Below are positions 50,978-63,559 of a stretch of DNA of 64,000 bases, in pieces. The notes under the pieces are model-generated. The model made no database searches. It was not told where the DNA came from and was given only the letters and a program-made list of their open reading frames with translations. This DNA comes from Dysidea avara (taxonomy: Eukaryota > Porifera > Demospongiae > Dictyoceratida > Dysideidae): assembly GCF_963678975.1 (NCBI RefSeq), contig NC_089274.1:6436001-6500000 (forward strand). Direction: 5' to 3'. The translations under genes and the position numbers were made by a program. Within the stretch, counting starts at the first letter, position 1, and each line of letters opens with the position of its first letter.

Positions 50978-52755
50978 TTAGTCATTAAAAAGTGCTTCTG
51001 GAAAGACTGGATTGAAACTGCTAGCTGACCTGGATGACCCGCTAACCTTGGCATAAACATGTTTTAAATCAAAAATGAAAATCAAGAGATACAATTTGGA
51101 TGTAGCAGCTAGTTCTGCAATTTGTCTGCAAGAGCAATAGGTAAATGGAGTAGTTTCAAGTATGCATATGCTTATACACATCATAGATTAATATGTGGGT
51201 GAGTCTCCATGAAGCCTGCAGGAAGCAACATGCAGTTCTTACCGTTGGAGCAATTGCTCACAATTCAAAACTTCTCCCATACTTCAGTATTGTTCTCCAT
51301 TTCCTGTTTGTTTGTTGTGCTGGCACATCTCTTTGTGAGTAGGCACTTATTATATTTGTAAGTGCCATCCTAGTGAAACGAGACAAAACTAAAGCTCATT
51401 AAATTCTCCTTAGAACAACTCACCAGCGGTGACCCAGTTGAAAACTTCATGAGTAAATACACCTACACATTATTGCCATCCACATCATCATCAAGAAGCA
51501 TGATCACAGTTGATCAAGTCATCATCACATCTGATCCAATCCTGGTTGGACGTAGCTATAGATTTTGATTTATTTAACCAGTGACCTGGATAACCTGATG
51601 GTTTCCAGCCTGCAACCCTGCAAACAACATTTTTTCCAATTGTTTCCAAGCAGACATTTGTGTATAATCTGTAAAAGAAATCCATGTATAAGCACATAGC
51701 TTTAAATCACTTTTGGACTTGACTGTCCAACCATGCAATGCCACCATATTTTCATGAGATACCATGCATAAATGATGAAAGTTTGGTGCGACTTAATTAA
51801 TTTGGTGAATCAGCATGTGAAGCAGATGGGTGGACAAAAGTTTATCAGGCAGATAATATAGAACAATATACTGAATAGCTAATTGGCAAATAAAGTTTGG
51901 CTCGATTCGCCGAATTCGCCCAACTTTAATCACTCCGAACTTTTATTGTTTACAGTAATGTGGGGGGATTACAAACTATACTCAGCAGACTATTGCTAAA
52001 CTATGATATGCTTTATAAAAATTTCTATGGACACATGTAGCTACCCAAAAATATAGCTACATACAGTACTTTGAAACTCAACTCACCCATCTCACTCAGA
52101 GAGTGTTCACACCACATAAAGCTTCAGTGATTAGGAGGTTATCTCCACGGTGAACTTGAAAGCACTATTCAACCTAGATAATAATTCTTAGCTACATATA
52201 AGTTGACTGACTGGAGTAAGCTATGAATAAGGTTTCTAGTATGTACATGTTTAGACGAGTTCTGAGAAGACATGCTAAAAATCGGAAGTGAATTCTTTTT
52301 TTCTCAAGGAAATAGCAGTACACCCAACCAGATGAATAGTGCATGATGGCAGTAACGGTGCAAGAGCATACATGTGTGGTTTGGCTTCATTGGAGAAAAT
52401 GTTGATTGGCCATAAAATGAACAAAATTTTGAAAATATTTTTAGCAAGTCTTGCAGTACTACAAGTGAGCCAAATTTCAAGAACTTGAATGTTTAATTGC
52501 ATCCATAAATTATTAAATGCTTTTAAGAACTCAGCTCAATTTGTACATATACTTACTTATTAGTCAACAGAAAATAGTCAATGCATCCAAAACAATCCTT
52601 GGAATATCCCTTCTGGGCTGTATGGATAAATTACAATATAGTGCAACATCAGTGAAGTTAAACACAGTTGATATATACACACAGTAATTCATGATCAACA
52701 GCTATAAGTACACTGTACCTTCACCTCCTGGCTAACATTATCATTCTGCACAGCA
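50978..52755 (-). other. Possible unidentified minus-strand gene (exon-like blocks only)
   Basis: Blocks with good borders: 52755-52719 (TACAG|T ... GAAG|GTACAG), 52612-52557 (CCCAG|AAGG ... ACTAATAA|GTAAGT, reading KGYSKDCFGCIDYFLLTN), a block at about 51377-51245 after CACTAG ending before GTAAGA, and short blocks at about 51610 and 51030 with GGTTATCCAG|GTCACT and GGTCATCCAG|GTCAGC borders. Several frames stay open, so no protein can be assembled with confidence. The CAG|GTCA donor style resembles the 22590-24566 candidate. No family recognised. Confidence 0.25.
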
Positions 52756-53084
52756 CTGTACACAAGTCAGTAGCTCACTGAATCTATTGTTCAGCCTAAC
52801 ATCACTATAATGGTAACAGATCCTGATTAACAATTATAGAATGGCTGGAGCAATATAGGGTTGGTGACAGCTGGAATAATTACTAGTATATACATTTAAA
52901 GTGCACATATATCAAATTTATTGTGCAGTTACACATCCTTATCCATTAAAATAGTTTATTATAGTTAGTACTTTGACGCATTTCATATATCAGTGTATAG
53001 CTAGCTATACATCAAGTCTTTTTGGCTTATAGTTATTCATATTTTTCAGTCAGTGTCCTAATAACAAAAAGGTAGTATTTTTCT

Positions 53085-53090
53085 TGTGTG

Positions 53091-53165
<75 letters not shown>

Positions 53166-53179
53166 ATGTGTGCATGTGT

Positions 53180-53259
<80 letters not shown>
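53085..53259 (+). repeat. (TG)n microsatellite
   Basis: About 175 bp of TG dinucleotides with CATG/CGTG interruptions near 53164-53190. The His-Thr and Cys-Val frames over it are not genes. Confidence 0.98.
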
Positions 53260-53261
<2 letters not shown>

Positions 53262-54158
53262 AAGTGCATGTGCATGTGCCTGAATGTGTATCAAGTTGAT
53301 TTTCAACACAGTAAAAAATAATGCAGATACCCATGTAACTTGGATGGTCATTGTGCACAATAACCAATTCCATCAATTTTATGACATGTAGCCACTGTAT
53401 ACAGTAGCCAACAAACTAATGCCTAATTATTTAAATTAACTTGTCCGCATGCTCAATAAATAATCTTTTGAGTGTTTTTAAATGTTTGTTAAGCCATTTT
53501 ATTTATGCATGGAAAGGCATACAATTGTTACATTTTACGTCATAATAAGTCTTTGAATGTCTTTCAAAATTTCTCCTTCCTTTATTTTCTTCTTACAAGG
53601 AATTTAGTCCCATTAGTTCCATGCACACTAGTTTATCACCGCTGTTTGCCAACTACAATGGAAGCAATCTAATATACAAAAATCACAAGGGTTTTAACAT
53701 TCTGGTTCTAAATGCAAAGATGGCTAGCAACTACAGTATGCAATCTATGATATAAGATAATGTGAGTGAAGAGGACTTAGAGTTAGAGCAGAAAAAATGT
53801 AGATTGCTTTGCCTCTTTCCAGCTAGGAGATAAGTAGCATTGCATTGCAACAGATGGCAATGTAAATCCCCACATGCTCTCAACGTGAACTTGAAAACAA
53901 TTCAAGTAAGACAAAGCTACATATGTAAGCTACTATAGAAATAATACATAAATACATGGAAACCATTGGTATCCTCATGCACAAATGCACATACCGGTAT
54001 GTATGAAAGACCTTTTGTTTAAAATAATGATGTCGATTGCGATTCAGCATATATATATACCTTAGATACCTACAGTACAAAATTACTGCATAACTACATG
54101 GCTATAGTCTCTGTAATGAAGCGATGCCGAAAACTATCTTGTCTATATACATATAAGT
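53260..54158. other. Non-coding spacer downstream of TRAF copy 3
   Basis: No exon. The minus-strand frame at 54080-53880 is unsupported. Confidence 0.45.
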
Positions 54159-57100
54159 TTATTGTAGTCTAATGTCACACTTGAAGAATGCCACATCATC
54201 AACAACAAATTCAGGATTATCCAGTATTGATAGTGGAGCAAATTTAGGACAACCAGATGCCACATTCATGTCTGATTTTGGACGATGAAAACTAGTACTG
54301 GTTGGGTTGGGTCTGAATGACTGTACAATATTGTTGTTGCCTTTCTGGTTCACTAATGTCATTGTCACTGTATGCTGAAATGGCCATTCTAGTAAAGCAT
54401 CATATTCTCCCTTCATGATGGTAAGGAAGTAAGATATGTGACGTCCCTTTCCACTACCATCACCATCTAAATAAACACGTAGACACAGTCTGTACCCAAA
54501 CCTGCTGGTGTAAAATGGTGCTGAATATAGACTGACAGTCTTTCCTAGTAGAGCATCCCTCCTACGTCTGGTGATATCTGGTATCTTCCATATGTAGTGA
54601 CCATCATATGAAGTAGCTTGAAGTGTTTGTAAGGTGAGAGACACTTCCTCATAAGTATGGTTGATCTCGTTAATACTAGCTTGTAGTGACACCAAAAGAT
54701 CTTCAACTCCAGTTAATCGAAAAATAACATCATCTTGCTTGCGTTGTATGCCAGTAATTTGCAGTATCTCCTCTTTGTTCTTGTCATTCATTGCTTCCAA
54801 CTTTTTACTGGTTTTATCCAATTCAACATGGAGCAGTTGATTCATTGCTTCATACTCTTTGCTAGTGAATCTGGTTTGTTTCTGATGAAATCCATCAGAC
54901 AAAAACTTACCAACCAAAGACAGGTGATGTTTTACATATCTTTCCAAATGTGTTTCTAATTCTGAACTGCCCATGTTGGCTATGAACTGGCACCCTAAGA
55001 AAGCAAACAGACATTGTAGTTGTGTTTGTTGTCTGTTTATTTTCTTTTTAGTCATAGAGTAGCCAAGTTGATTGTTAGCGTCCAAATGGAGATCAATCTG
55101 TACATAAAATAATGAATACAGTATATACAAAAATGTTGACCGATCCTTAGTTTGCAATAAACACACAATTGTACAGTGTATGTGTGTGTGCTCTGAAATG
55201 ATGCAGAGTGGTTGTCATCTATAGCTATATACTAACTAACAATGCAATGTACTAGTGTGGATCAACACCTTCCATTGGGACAAAATAAGGGCAAGATATA
55301 AATGCACTGGGGAAAATCAAAGCCAGTGCATCAACAACAGAGTATATTAAAGCTTTTTTCCTAAGGGATGGGTACATAGTTAATGTGTACCAATTATAGT
55401 AATCCATTTTTCTGTGTGCTAACAAACCTTTTAACTGTCTGGCAACCTTGAAGAGTTTGGCTGAAAGATCTTGGCCTGTTAAGTAGCAACAAGAAGCTAT
55501 ATATGTGACCAGATTTTACAAAACTAGGCTTCCACACACATCCAATTTTTTACCTTTACTTGATCACACAGTATTTATTCTATTGATCTACAATTTTCAC
55601 ACAATTTTTTAATTGCATTATGGAACAGCAAGTTAAACTTTGAGAGTGATAGCAAACTCTTACAATGAGTTAAGGTCCTTTAAAGTCACAAATCCAGATG
55701 TGTGTGGAAACCTGGCATTGTCAAATCCAATAACATATATACATATTTAAAGTTCAGTGTATGCAGTAGCAATACTCTTAACCCAATTGCTGTGTTAAAT
55801 GCAGAGTGGAGAGATCAGAACACTACATCAGCATCAACAAAAAGCTTACTGATGTGATCCATCAGCCTTTTTATTGAGAGTAACATATACAAGTGTAACA
55901 ACCTGACAGACTGGAGCCCCCTAATGATTTTCTTATTTTAGTTTGCAAAAAGATTGAAATACTGAACAGTCAGTGATTCCAATAGAACAGTCAGTGCATA
56001 AAATTGTCTTTAGAATTGATCTCAAAGGGCTAAAATTTCACAATTTTCCTGTGGTGACATACCCCCAGACCCTGCTAGAGCAGTCTTGCTTTGTATGCTA
56101 AGTGTACTTTGCACACCGTGCTGTACCCAGCTTGGAACAGAGCCCCCTATTTAAAAATATCTTGCTATGTACATGAGTATATAATATATTTAATATTTGA
56201 TGGTAGCTAGCCATGAAATCTGCTTAAAATTATTTATAGCTATAGTGGAATTGCAAGGCTCATAATGCAATGCACGAGACATACTCATACAGTTATGCAC
56301 TCATATTCCTCATGCATAATTGAATTTAGTACAATATATAGTCAGTTAGTTAAAGGAGAACCACCTCTCGAGAGAGTGAAGGTGGTATTTATTTGGAAAA
56401 CTGACAGTGTACAATCTAAATCCCATCATTGGATATCTAGTTTCATAAAGTAATTATTTTATTTATTTTGTTAGTTTTATCTAAATGGTGAGTCATAATT
56501 TATTCACAAGACAATATAGTCTTCACTTTACAATTCATTTGAGCATTCTTCCATGAATAACTTACATACTTCTTTCCTAAGAACAGTGTCCTCGGGGCAT
56601 GAGATTGGAACATGAAGACATTCTACTTCATGGTCCTATAATAATTATGAATAACATGTTGTTCATTATCATGTGAACATACCTTCTGTTGATCATAAGG
56701 AACCTCTTCCTTACACCACTGATGTGATTGTCTTCTATACTGACACTGTTGTAAGTGATCATCAAGTTGTGATCTTGTGATCTCCTCATGACAACCTTCA
56801 TTGGGACATGATACCTTGACTAGTTGACACTCTTCCTTCAAATGTGTCTGTACATGTGTTAAAGAGTGATACTACTAGCTAGGTATATATGTATTTACTT
56901 ACATATATTTTTGCACAAGTTGTAAAGACACACAATCATGCTGTATGTGAGGTAAGTAGGAATGTGACAACTCTGCTGGTACAATTTTGGAAATATAAGT
57001 ATGTGTAGGAATCAAAAGCAATTATAAAACTTTAACAACAATACGTAAAGTACAAATTTGCTAATGAAAACAATAACAGTCAAATATTTAAATAAAAACA

Positions 57101-58450
57101 TTCACACTAAAACATTCAAGTGAACTGATGAAATCACAATTAAGAAAATGAAATGCTAATTGTTTAAAGTACTGTAGTGACTACCATTTAGCCAGAAAGT
57201 TTGGCAGGAGGAAATTTTAGCAAATTTGCCACAGTAGGATTTTGGCAAGAAAAAGTTTGGCAAATTTGTTAGTAGCAGTTACAGATTTGTATTGGACAAA
57301 TGATTTGGCAAAACAGAAATCAAATAACGTGTTTGACAAAAGATAATAAATAATTGGCAATATTTTTATAGCGCTGTGCTAAAGCACAATGTTTAATTTT
57401 ATTGACATAATGACCTCATTTGCAGTTGTGGGTACATGACAAACAAGTGGAACCAAATGATGTGAATTTCAGTTTCATCCATGTGTAGCTAAAAAGCTAC
57501 ACAGAGGCATACCATTGCTGTAGTATAGACATTGCACGTGGATATGTGAAACATTTCATGCAAAATTTGAATTAATGTATTTTATACCAAAATGAATAGT
57601 CATCTCCAAAAGGCATGCCTTCTCATATTTTTATTTCATGTATGTAAATTACATTTTGCTTTTTTGCAGGTCCAGCAAATATTGTCATACCCAATTCACA
57701 CAATGGTATGCTTTATTAAATGTAATTCAAACCTGGAAAGTAGATAGAGTATATACCACAGTGTATTTACCATAGTCCCATTACTCCAGTGTAAACCCAA
57801 TTGTGAAGAACAACTGTGGCTGATTGTATGATCGCAAAATAGAAATATTCATAGAATTGTGCATTGTGCATCTGTATGAGTGTATCAAAAGATATCCACT
57901 CTACATCAAAACAGCCAAGCTGTAGAAAAAGGTGCTACCTTTAAAAAATCAAAGTTTCAAAATCCAAGAAGTGACCAAGAAATGGCTGTAGTGATGTTAA
58001 TTCTAGGCATGTTACTATACTACTATTGATTGGCATTGCATTAACATTATTACAAACATTTCTTAATTGGCCATCATTTTTAGTTTCAAAACTTTTTACT
58101 GTGACTTTTGAAAATCAATAGTTTAGCTGTTTAACATAGTTACAATGGTACCTGTATTCACCTTACAGTAAAATGTACTAACCTGAAAATTTTTGTATTC
58201 ACCATTCCATGCAGAACAGTAAGGACAAAAAACCACCAGGTAGTCAATCTCCTTTGACATTTCTTTGTCATAGGAATACTACACCAACAATAAAACAGTA
58301 GAATAACATGAATTCTAACAAGATCATGCCATTTGCACAACACATTAGTATTGATAACTCTATACCTATAAGGAATCTGTCCACACCTAATAGCTTACAT
58401 TCATAAATGCCACAGATTTTTTGCACTTTCCACAGAAGAAGGCTTGAGCC
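54159..58450 (-). CDS. TRAF-like: TRAF-family adaptor, copy 3 (first RING exon not found)
   Basis: Exons: 58450-58399 (AQAFFCGKCKKSVAFMN, second half of the RING), 58278-58183 (YSYDKEMSKEIDYLVVFCPY), 56847-56683 (HLKEECQLVKVSCPNEGCHE ... WCKEEVPYDQQK), 56635-56570 (HEVECLHVPISCPEDTVLRK), 55097-54159 (stalk plus MATH). Phases join to give 438 aa. The first listed exon starts in phase 2, so an upstream exon like copy 1's 35941-35769 is required. I could not find it up to 64000: either it lies beyond the window or is lost. MATH is almost identical to copy 1 (only about ten differences over the last 150 residues, such as HY/RH and HQ/HR), whereas stalk and zinc-finger parts are much more diverged. 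The zinc-finger exon keeps the W-C pair missing in copy 1. Confidence 0.85.
55504..55728. mobile_element. Diverged MITE with TGACCAGATTT ends, in TRAF copy 3 intron
   Basis: TGTGACCAGATTTTACAAAA ... CTTCCACACACATCC at the left faces GGATTTG/ATGTGTGTGGAAACC at the right. It is related to 46918-47146. Confidence 0.55.
55905..56170. mobile_element. MITE copy B of the 33226-33516 family
   Basis: Shares GGAACAGAGCCCCC, AAAAATATCTTGCTATG and the C-rich CATACCCCCAGACCC block with copy A in reverse orientation, and has two 20-base word variants at about 55967-56000. It lies within the last intron of TRAF copy 3. Confidence 0.6.
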
Positions 58451-59225
58451 CTACAGGGTATATGCACAGAAGTTAACATATTGGTTATTAAGTGATTCAG
58501 TAATGAAAGGCATATAATATATTTACCCATGCACAATGCTAAGCATTCTTATAACAGTACACTATAATAGGTAGATAAAACATGCACATGGCTATAATTA
58601 TAAACAATTTGATGCATATTACTATTGTTTACCGTTCAAAACCTCATACAAAGAGTATATACAAGCACACCACAATAATTATAGTATAGTCTAATCATGC
58701 AGTGATCCAGTTATATTAAGTCACAAGTTTTTTAAGATTTTATCACTGTACAAATTACATTCAAGTCTACTTGCATGCACACTGTCATACTGTAAGCTGG
58801 TGCATGAATTCATGCACATGCATCTGTGTCAAAACTATCTGCTCACGTAACATGCAAATAGTTGTAAAATGTGAATCTTCTGCTTTAACTTTATATTTAA
58901 TACTTAGATAATATGTATAGAAATTTCAAGCAAGCATGCCGTGTAGATTATCAACACAATGCGATCTTCATGCAAATTGTCATGTATGTACAAGAAAGTC
59001 AAATTGGTTACATACATTGCATAACCTATTTTATAGGCAATCATAGATCACTGGTACATTTTACTGGAATGGAATGATAGAATGGCTAGCTAGAAAACAG
59101 AGTATAACTTTAAATTTTATCTATTAATCTAGCAACATGTGTGTATAATGCCCACTTATCCATGGGTATAAAGCAGTGCAAACATATATTATGTACAAGG
59201 CTTGTGGTGTGACTGAAGTTGGAAT
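58451..59225. other. Region upstream of the visible TRAF copy 3 exons
   Basis: Searched by eye on the minus strand for the CxxC...PCGHQIC RING half; nothing found. Presumably intron. Confidence 0.4.
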
Positions 59226-59309
59226 AATGACTGTTCAATTAGAGCATTTCACAAAATAATATTTGAGAAATGAACGAAATAGTATTTTGTGTCTAATTGA
59301 ACAGTCATT
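59226..59309. repeat. 84-bp hairpin ending in the dispersed 20-base word
   Basis: AATGACTGTTCAATTAGA (59226-59243) is perfectly inverted at 59292-59309. The inner ACAAAATA words also pair. This is the only place where the dispersed word clearly forms both ends of a small inverted-repeat unit. Confidence 0.85.
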
Positions 59310-62273
59310 AATTACACTGTAGTTAAATTTGGTGTTGTCTTAAACATACAAATATTACATAAAACTTGCACCAGCAAATAGCTATAATCACTCGTTACTA
59401 CGTGAAAATGATCCTGCATACACTAAGTAGACAGCTCTTAGTATTCATTATAGGAGCTCATATAAATATGTTGCAGCATCAAAATCTAAGAGGACTCATC
59501 AATACAATATAGCTCTATAGTGCTGTACTATATGGTATGTATATGCTTTCAAGTTAACAGGAAGACAGCATCAGCTAAAGTTGTTTTTCAGCTGTGATGT
59601 ATAGCTAGATACTCAGAAACAATAAATGTGCAACACTTTGAGAGAGGAATTTTTTTGGAGTTCATGATTGTTAGTAAACTTTTCACCTTCAAGATGTTGT
59701 AATTGTCAATAAGGCAGTTTGTATAAAGCAACAACTATGCAATTAAGGAGTTAATGGTTGTTGGTTGGTTATAAGGCAATTTGTATTAACTGTTAAAAAT
59801 AGGGCTGAAACAGATATATATCTGTATTATCTGGGACAAATAATAATTTACTATTCGGATAGCAATTTGAAGCCATCAGGATATAGTTTCTAACAATTTT
59901 GTGGTAAAATATCCTTGATACATAGCTTCCACAATTAACAGTACCATGTCTCAAAAAAATTATGTTATAGTGACTTCAAAAGCAATACATATATTTGCAA
60001 ATGAGGCACTGTACAAAGATCAATGCTGTAAGATGCATATAATCAAATACAAGTCAGTCAAAAAGCACAAGTATACTTTAATGCTGAAACAATATAATAT
60101 ACAATTACTGTATGATCCACATTAATTTTGCTGATCAACTTTGTCTCCTCAGTATAAAACTTAACTTTGTTTCACAAACAGTAAAGGAGTGTATATCAAT
60201 TGATTCAACATTGTAATAGTAATGTTAGTACACACTTTAATAGTTAATATAAACCAAGGTACATGATTTATATACACCGCATTGTAAACCCAAGAAAAGT
60301 CAGTGTGGGTACTCATCAAATAAGTGTACATTATATGCACAAAACCCATAAAATCCCATTCATCACATATCCATAACTTGGTAATGCCTGAACAAACTGT
60401 TTCAATCATGCAAACTCCCTTGTGGTGGAAAATTTTCTATACCAAATTTGGCTGCACCCTCCTAGCCATTACCAAGATATGTACCTTCAAAGCTCATCTG
60501 TTTATAATCTTCTTATTCTTCTTTTGCAATACTTGGGAAAATCGCGATAATTTAATATGCATACTTTAGTTTGTTCACTTCTGTTCGAATTTGGAGGGCA
60601 TAAGAGCATACAACAACATGTATACATACACACATATATACAGCTGTTTTGAACAGATAAAAGAACTGAAAAGTTACTTGCAATTAGCAAAAAGTTCAAA
60701 TCTGAGTTCGTTGTCATACCTACTGCTTAAACCTTCTATAGCTATAAACTACAGCACATGAAAGTTTCTTGCTCAGAAACTTATCATAATGTATAATGTA
60801 TAAGCCTTCTTATATTACCTTGGTAAACTATTAAAGTACAAACACTTTACAGAAAATTGGATCAAAGATCAAGGAGTTTTAACACAAAAATCAAACGTAG
60901 TTACATAAATACTTTACACTGCGTAACAATGTCAAATATTATATATATAGGCTCTGCTCAAGAAGCCACAACAAATCCAGATCTGACTCAAGTTAGCAGG
61001 AGTAAAATATCTTAGTTACGTATCATGCATCTTACCACAGCCCATAGCTGATCAAGTCATGTTTCATACTATTTTCAGATGGCTCAGTAACAGTCTGCAA
61101 GCATTTACAATTTATATGCTAGTTTTAAGTCAAAATCGTTCCATGTTCAATTGCAGGAAATTAAATTTCATAGAGGGGATGGAGCAGTGCCCAGACCTCC
61201 TAGAAAGTTTATATGCCTAGGCTTACACTAATTATTTGTTCAGTATTTCAGTCCTGCCCTTTTGGGATGCACAACTGCACATTGCAAATAATCAGGCATA
61301 ATGCTTTTGCTGGCATATTATGTTCAATATAACACCACACATTGCACATCATAACTGCATTATTATAGATCTGCCCCTGAACATAAACAGTACAAATTCA
61401 GTTATTGCTGAAATCCGAAGAAGCCTGACCAGTCATATGCATTAATTTTATTTTAGTGAAATGCAGCAGTCCCACACATCTGTATAGATTACAGATTTGA
61501 ATCTAAATTTCTATTTGATAACTTAAGCCAACAACCATGACTTAGTTTCAACCTAACTTGATCATCCATTCCAACAGATACGTTATTCCAGCCATCAGCC
61601 ACTTATTGTAAAATATTACAGGCTGCACTGGTTCAGAGTGGTTCACGGTTCTTGCTGAGTAGTGGACTCTATCATGTGTAGCCTGACAAGAGTTCATAAT
61701 AATTTTGATATCAGCATAACATTAACACACATAAATACCCAAAAAGCAGTCATGTGACCAAAAATCCCATAATGGCTACAATGGTCCTGTGGAACAGGAA
61801 GATTCCTTCCTTCAATGTTCTAGTGATTTTTACAGAAAATGATAAACCAAACAAGTGCCTATATATTGCTTTCATATCGACATGCAATATGAAAACAGTG
61901 GACTATTTAATAGCTACTGTATAGCTGAGAGAGAAAATTACTGATTTTGAGGTTTGGGGGTTAACAGCAAAATTTATCATTGAAATAATTAGGCCTCCAT
62001 ATAGTCTAGTACATTTTGGGATTGTTTGCAAAGCCATGAAAATTTTAAATTAGGTAACATTACTCAACCTTGAAACTTTTGCCCCTAAAATATTTAGGCT
62101 ATATAGTATATTGAATGCACTCATGCATGCATGCTATAATACTGCAAGATGCAGAAAGTCTTAAGAAATACACTAATTCCTACAATAATTTTTGAATAGG
62201 TGTCCAAAGTAGCTATATGGGGTTTTGGTTACATGACCACTTTTTGGTGTTAAAATTATGCTGATATCAAATG
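59310..62273. other. 3-kb non-coding stretch
   Basis: No exon, RNA gene or bounded repeat seen. A C-rich repeat relic may lie near 61170-61200. Overlapping frames at 60161-60717 have no family resemblance. Confidence 0.45.
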
Positions 62274-63393
62274 CCAGGGGTGGATCCAGGATTTTGCTAA
62301 GGGGGGCACACAGGTAGAAGTCACTCGCACACTCCATGAAGTGCAAAGCATGAGCTTTCTAGGATGATCTGGGGGAATGCCCCACGAAATTTTGAAAATT
62401 TAACGTTCTGAGATGGCAATTTTGACTGAAATTTGTTGATAGTTCAACACTGGAAGTATGAATGCTAATAGTACTGATAGCTACTGAGTTTAAAACCAGA
62501 ATTAGTATAGTGTAAAGGCCTATAGGGTGCTCCCTAAGGAATTTTGAAAATAAACTTTGTGATATTGAATTTGGTGGCAATTTTGACTAAAATTTGTAAT
62601 GTTTATGAAAATTCAATGCTGGAAGCATGAATGATGCTGAGCTGGTAGTAGCAATATAAAGTCCATAAGGAAATTTTGAAAAACTAATCTTTTGAGAATG
62701 ATTTTGGTGCTAATTTTGGCTGAAATTAAGTTGAAATTTTTATTGAAAATTACCAAGCTACAGAACAGAAGGTTCCCTACACAAGTCTACTTAAACATAT
62801 CCAGGCTTGTGGTCTGCAGTTGCATGATTTTCATCTCCAGAGAATTTCTAGTCACATTAAATAGGGTATAGATAGAGTCAGTAACTCAATTTAGATAGCT
62901 GTTTAAAATTACAGATAGTGTTTTAAAATTATGCTACTCTTGACTGTTTTATTAGAGTAAATGACTGTTGTATTAGAGTGTCTAGATTTCTAATGTAGAT
63001 ACAGATACTCTAATAGCATTTAGGTGGGTTAGAGCGCCCTCTACATTATCATTATGATAATAATAATAATAATAATGATGATAATGCAGAGGGCGCTCTA
63101 ACCCACCTAAATGCTATCCCACTATATTGACCTGTGAGAAGGCTAAAGCCTGTGAATACAAGGAGTCAGTATAAACATGTATAGTTCTCCTTGTGCTATA
63201 TATGCCTATAATATGGATAGCAATTTGCTAGACACAGATTTATTATATTATACACAGTCATAAACTGCATTAAAGTATTTGGATTATGTCTGAGGTGCCT
63301 ACCTATGTTCAATGAACAACACAATAAAAATTCTGAAGGGGGGAGGGGGGGGGGGGGAGGGGGGGCACTGGCCCCCCTGGATCCGCCCCTGAA
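62274..63393. mobile_element. hAT-like ends, possibly one nested element
   Basis: CAGGGGTGGATCCAGG at the left and CCTGGATCCGCCCCTG at the right are inverted. Flanks do not match (AAATGC against AATCGAGT), so the two ends may belong to different copies. Inside are internally repeated AATTTTGACTGAAATTTG blocks (62413, 62579 and 62713), two 20-base words at 62943-62985, the 63013-63117 palindrome and a long G-rich run (63340-63366). Confidence 0.5.
63013..63117. mobile_element. 105-bp palindromic MITE with ATA/AAT core
   Basis: ATAGCATTTAGGTGGGTTAG ... GCGCCCTCT is exactly inverted at 63087-63117, around a centre of ATTATCATTATGATAATAAT-type triplets. Confidence 0.9.
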
Positions 63394-63555
63394 TCGAGTC
63401 CTGAATGCTACTTAGAATCCAACAATAAGATACTAAATTGTTTGCCTTATCTAAAAGGTCATGCAGTTGTAGCTATACCTTAAGCTCTCTGTCCCTCTTC
63501 CCCATAATGATGTCAGTTAGCTATATACAGTAGTTGCAAGGCTGTGGTATATCCG
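63394..63555. other. Short non-coding spacer
   Basis: Nothing recognised before the LINE reading frame begins. Confidence 0.4.
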
Positions 63556-63559
63556 GTAA

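Noticed and set aside
53033..53376. His-Thr and Cys-Val frames across the TG repeat
   Set aside because: Low-complexity translation with no flanking coding signal.
60161..60717. Overlapping frames of 71-82 codons
   Set aside because: Random composition, opposite strands overlapping, no splice or start context.
62274..63393. A single complete hAT element
   Set aside because: Ends match in inverse, but the 8-bp flanks differ, so I kept it only as a tentative mobile element.
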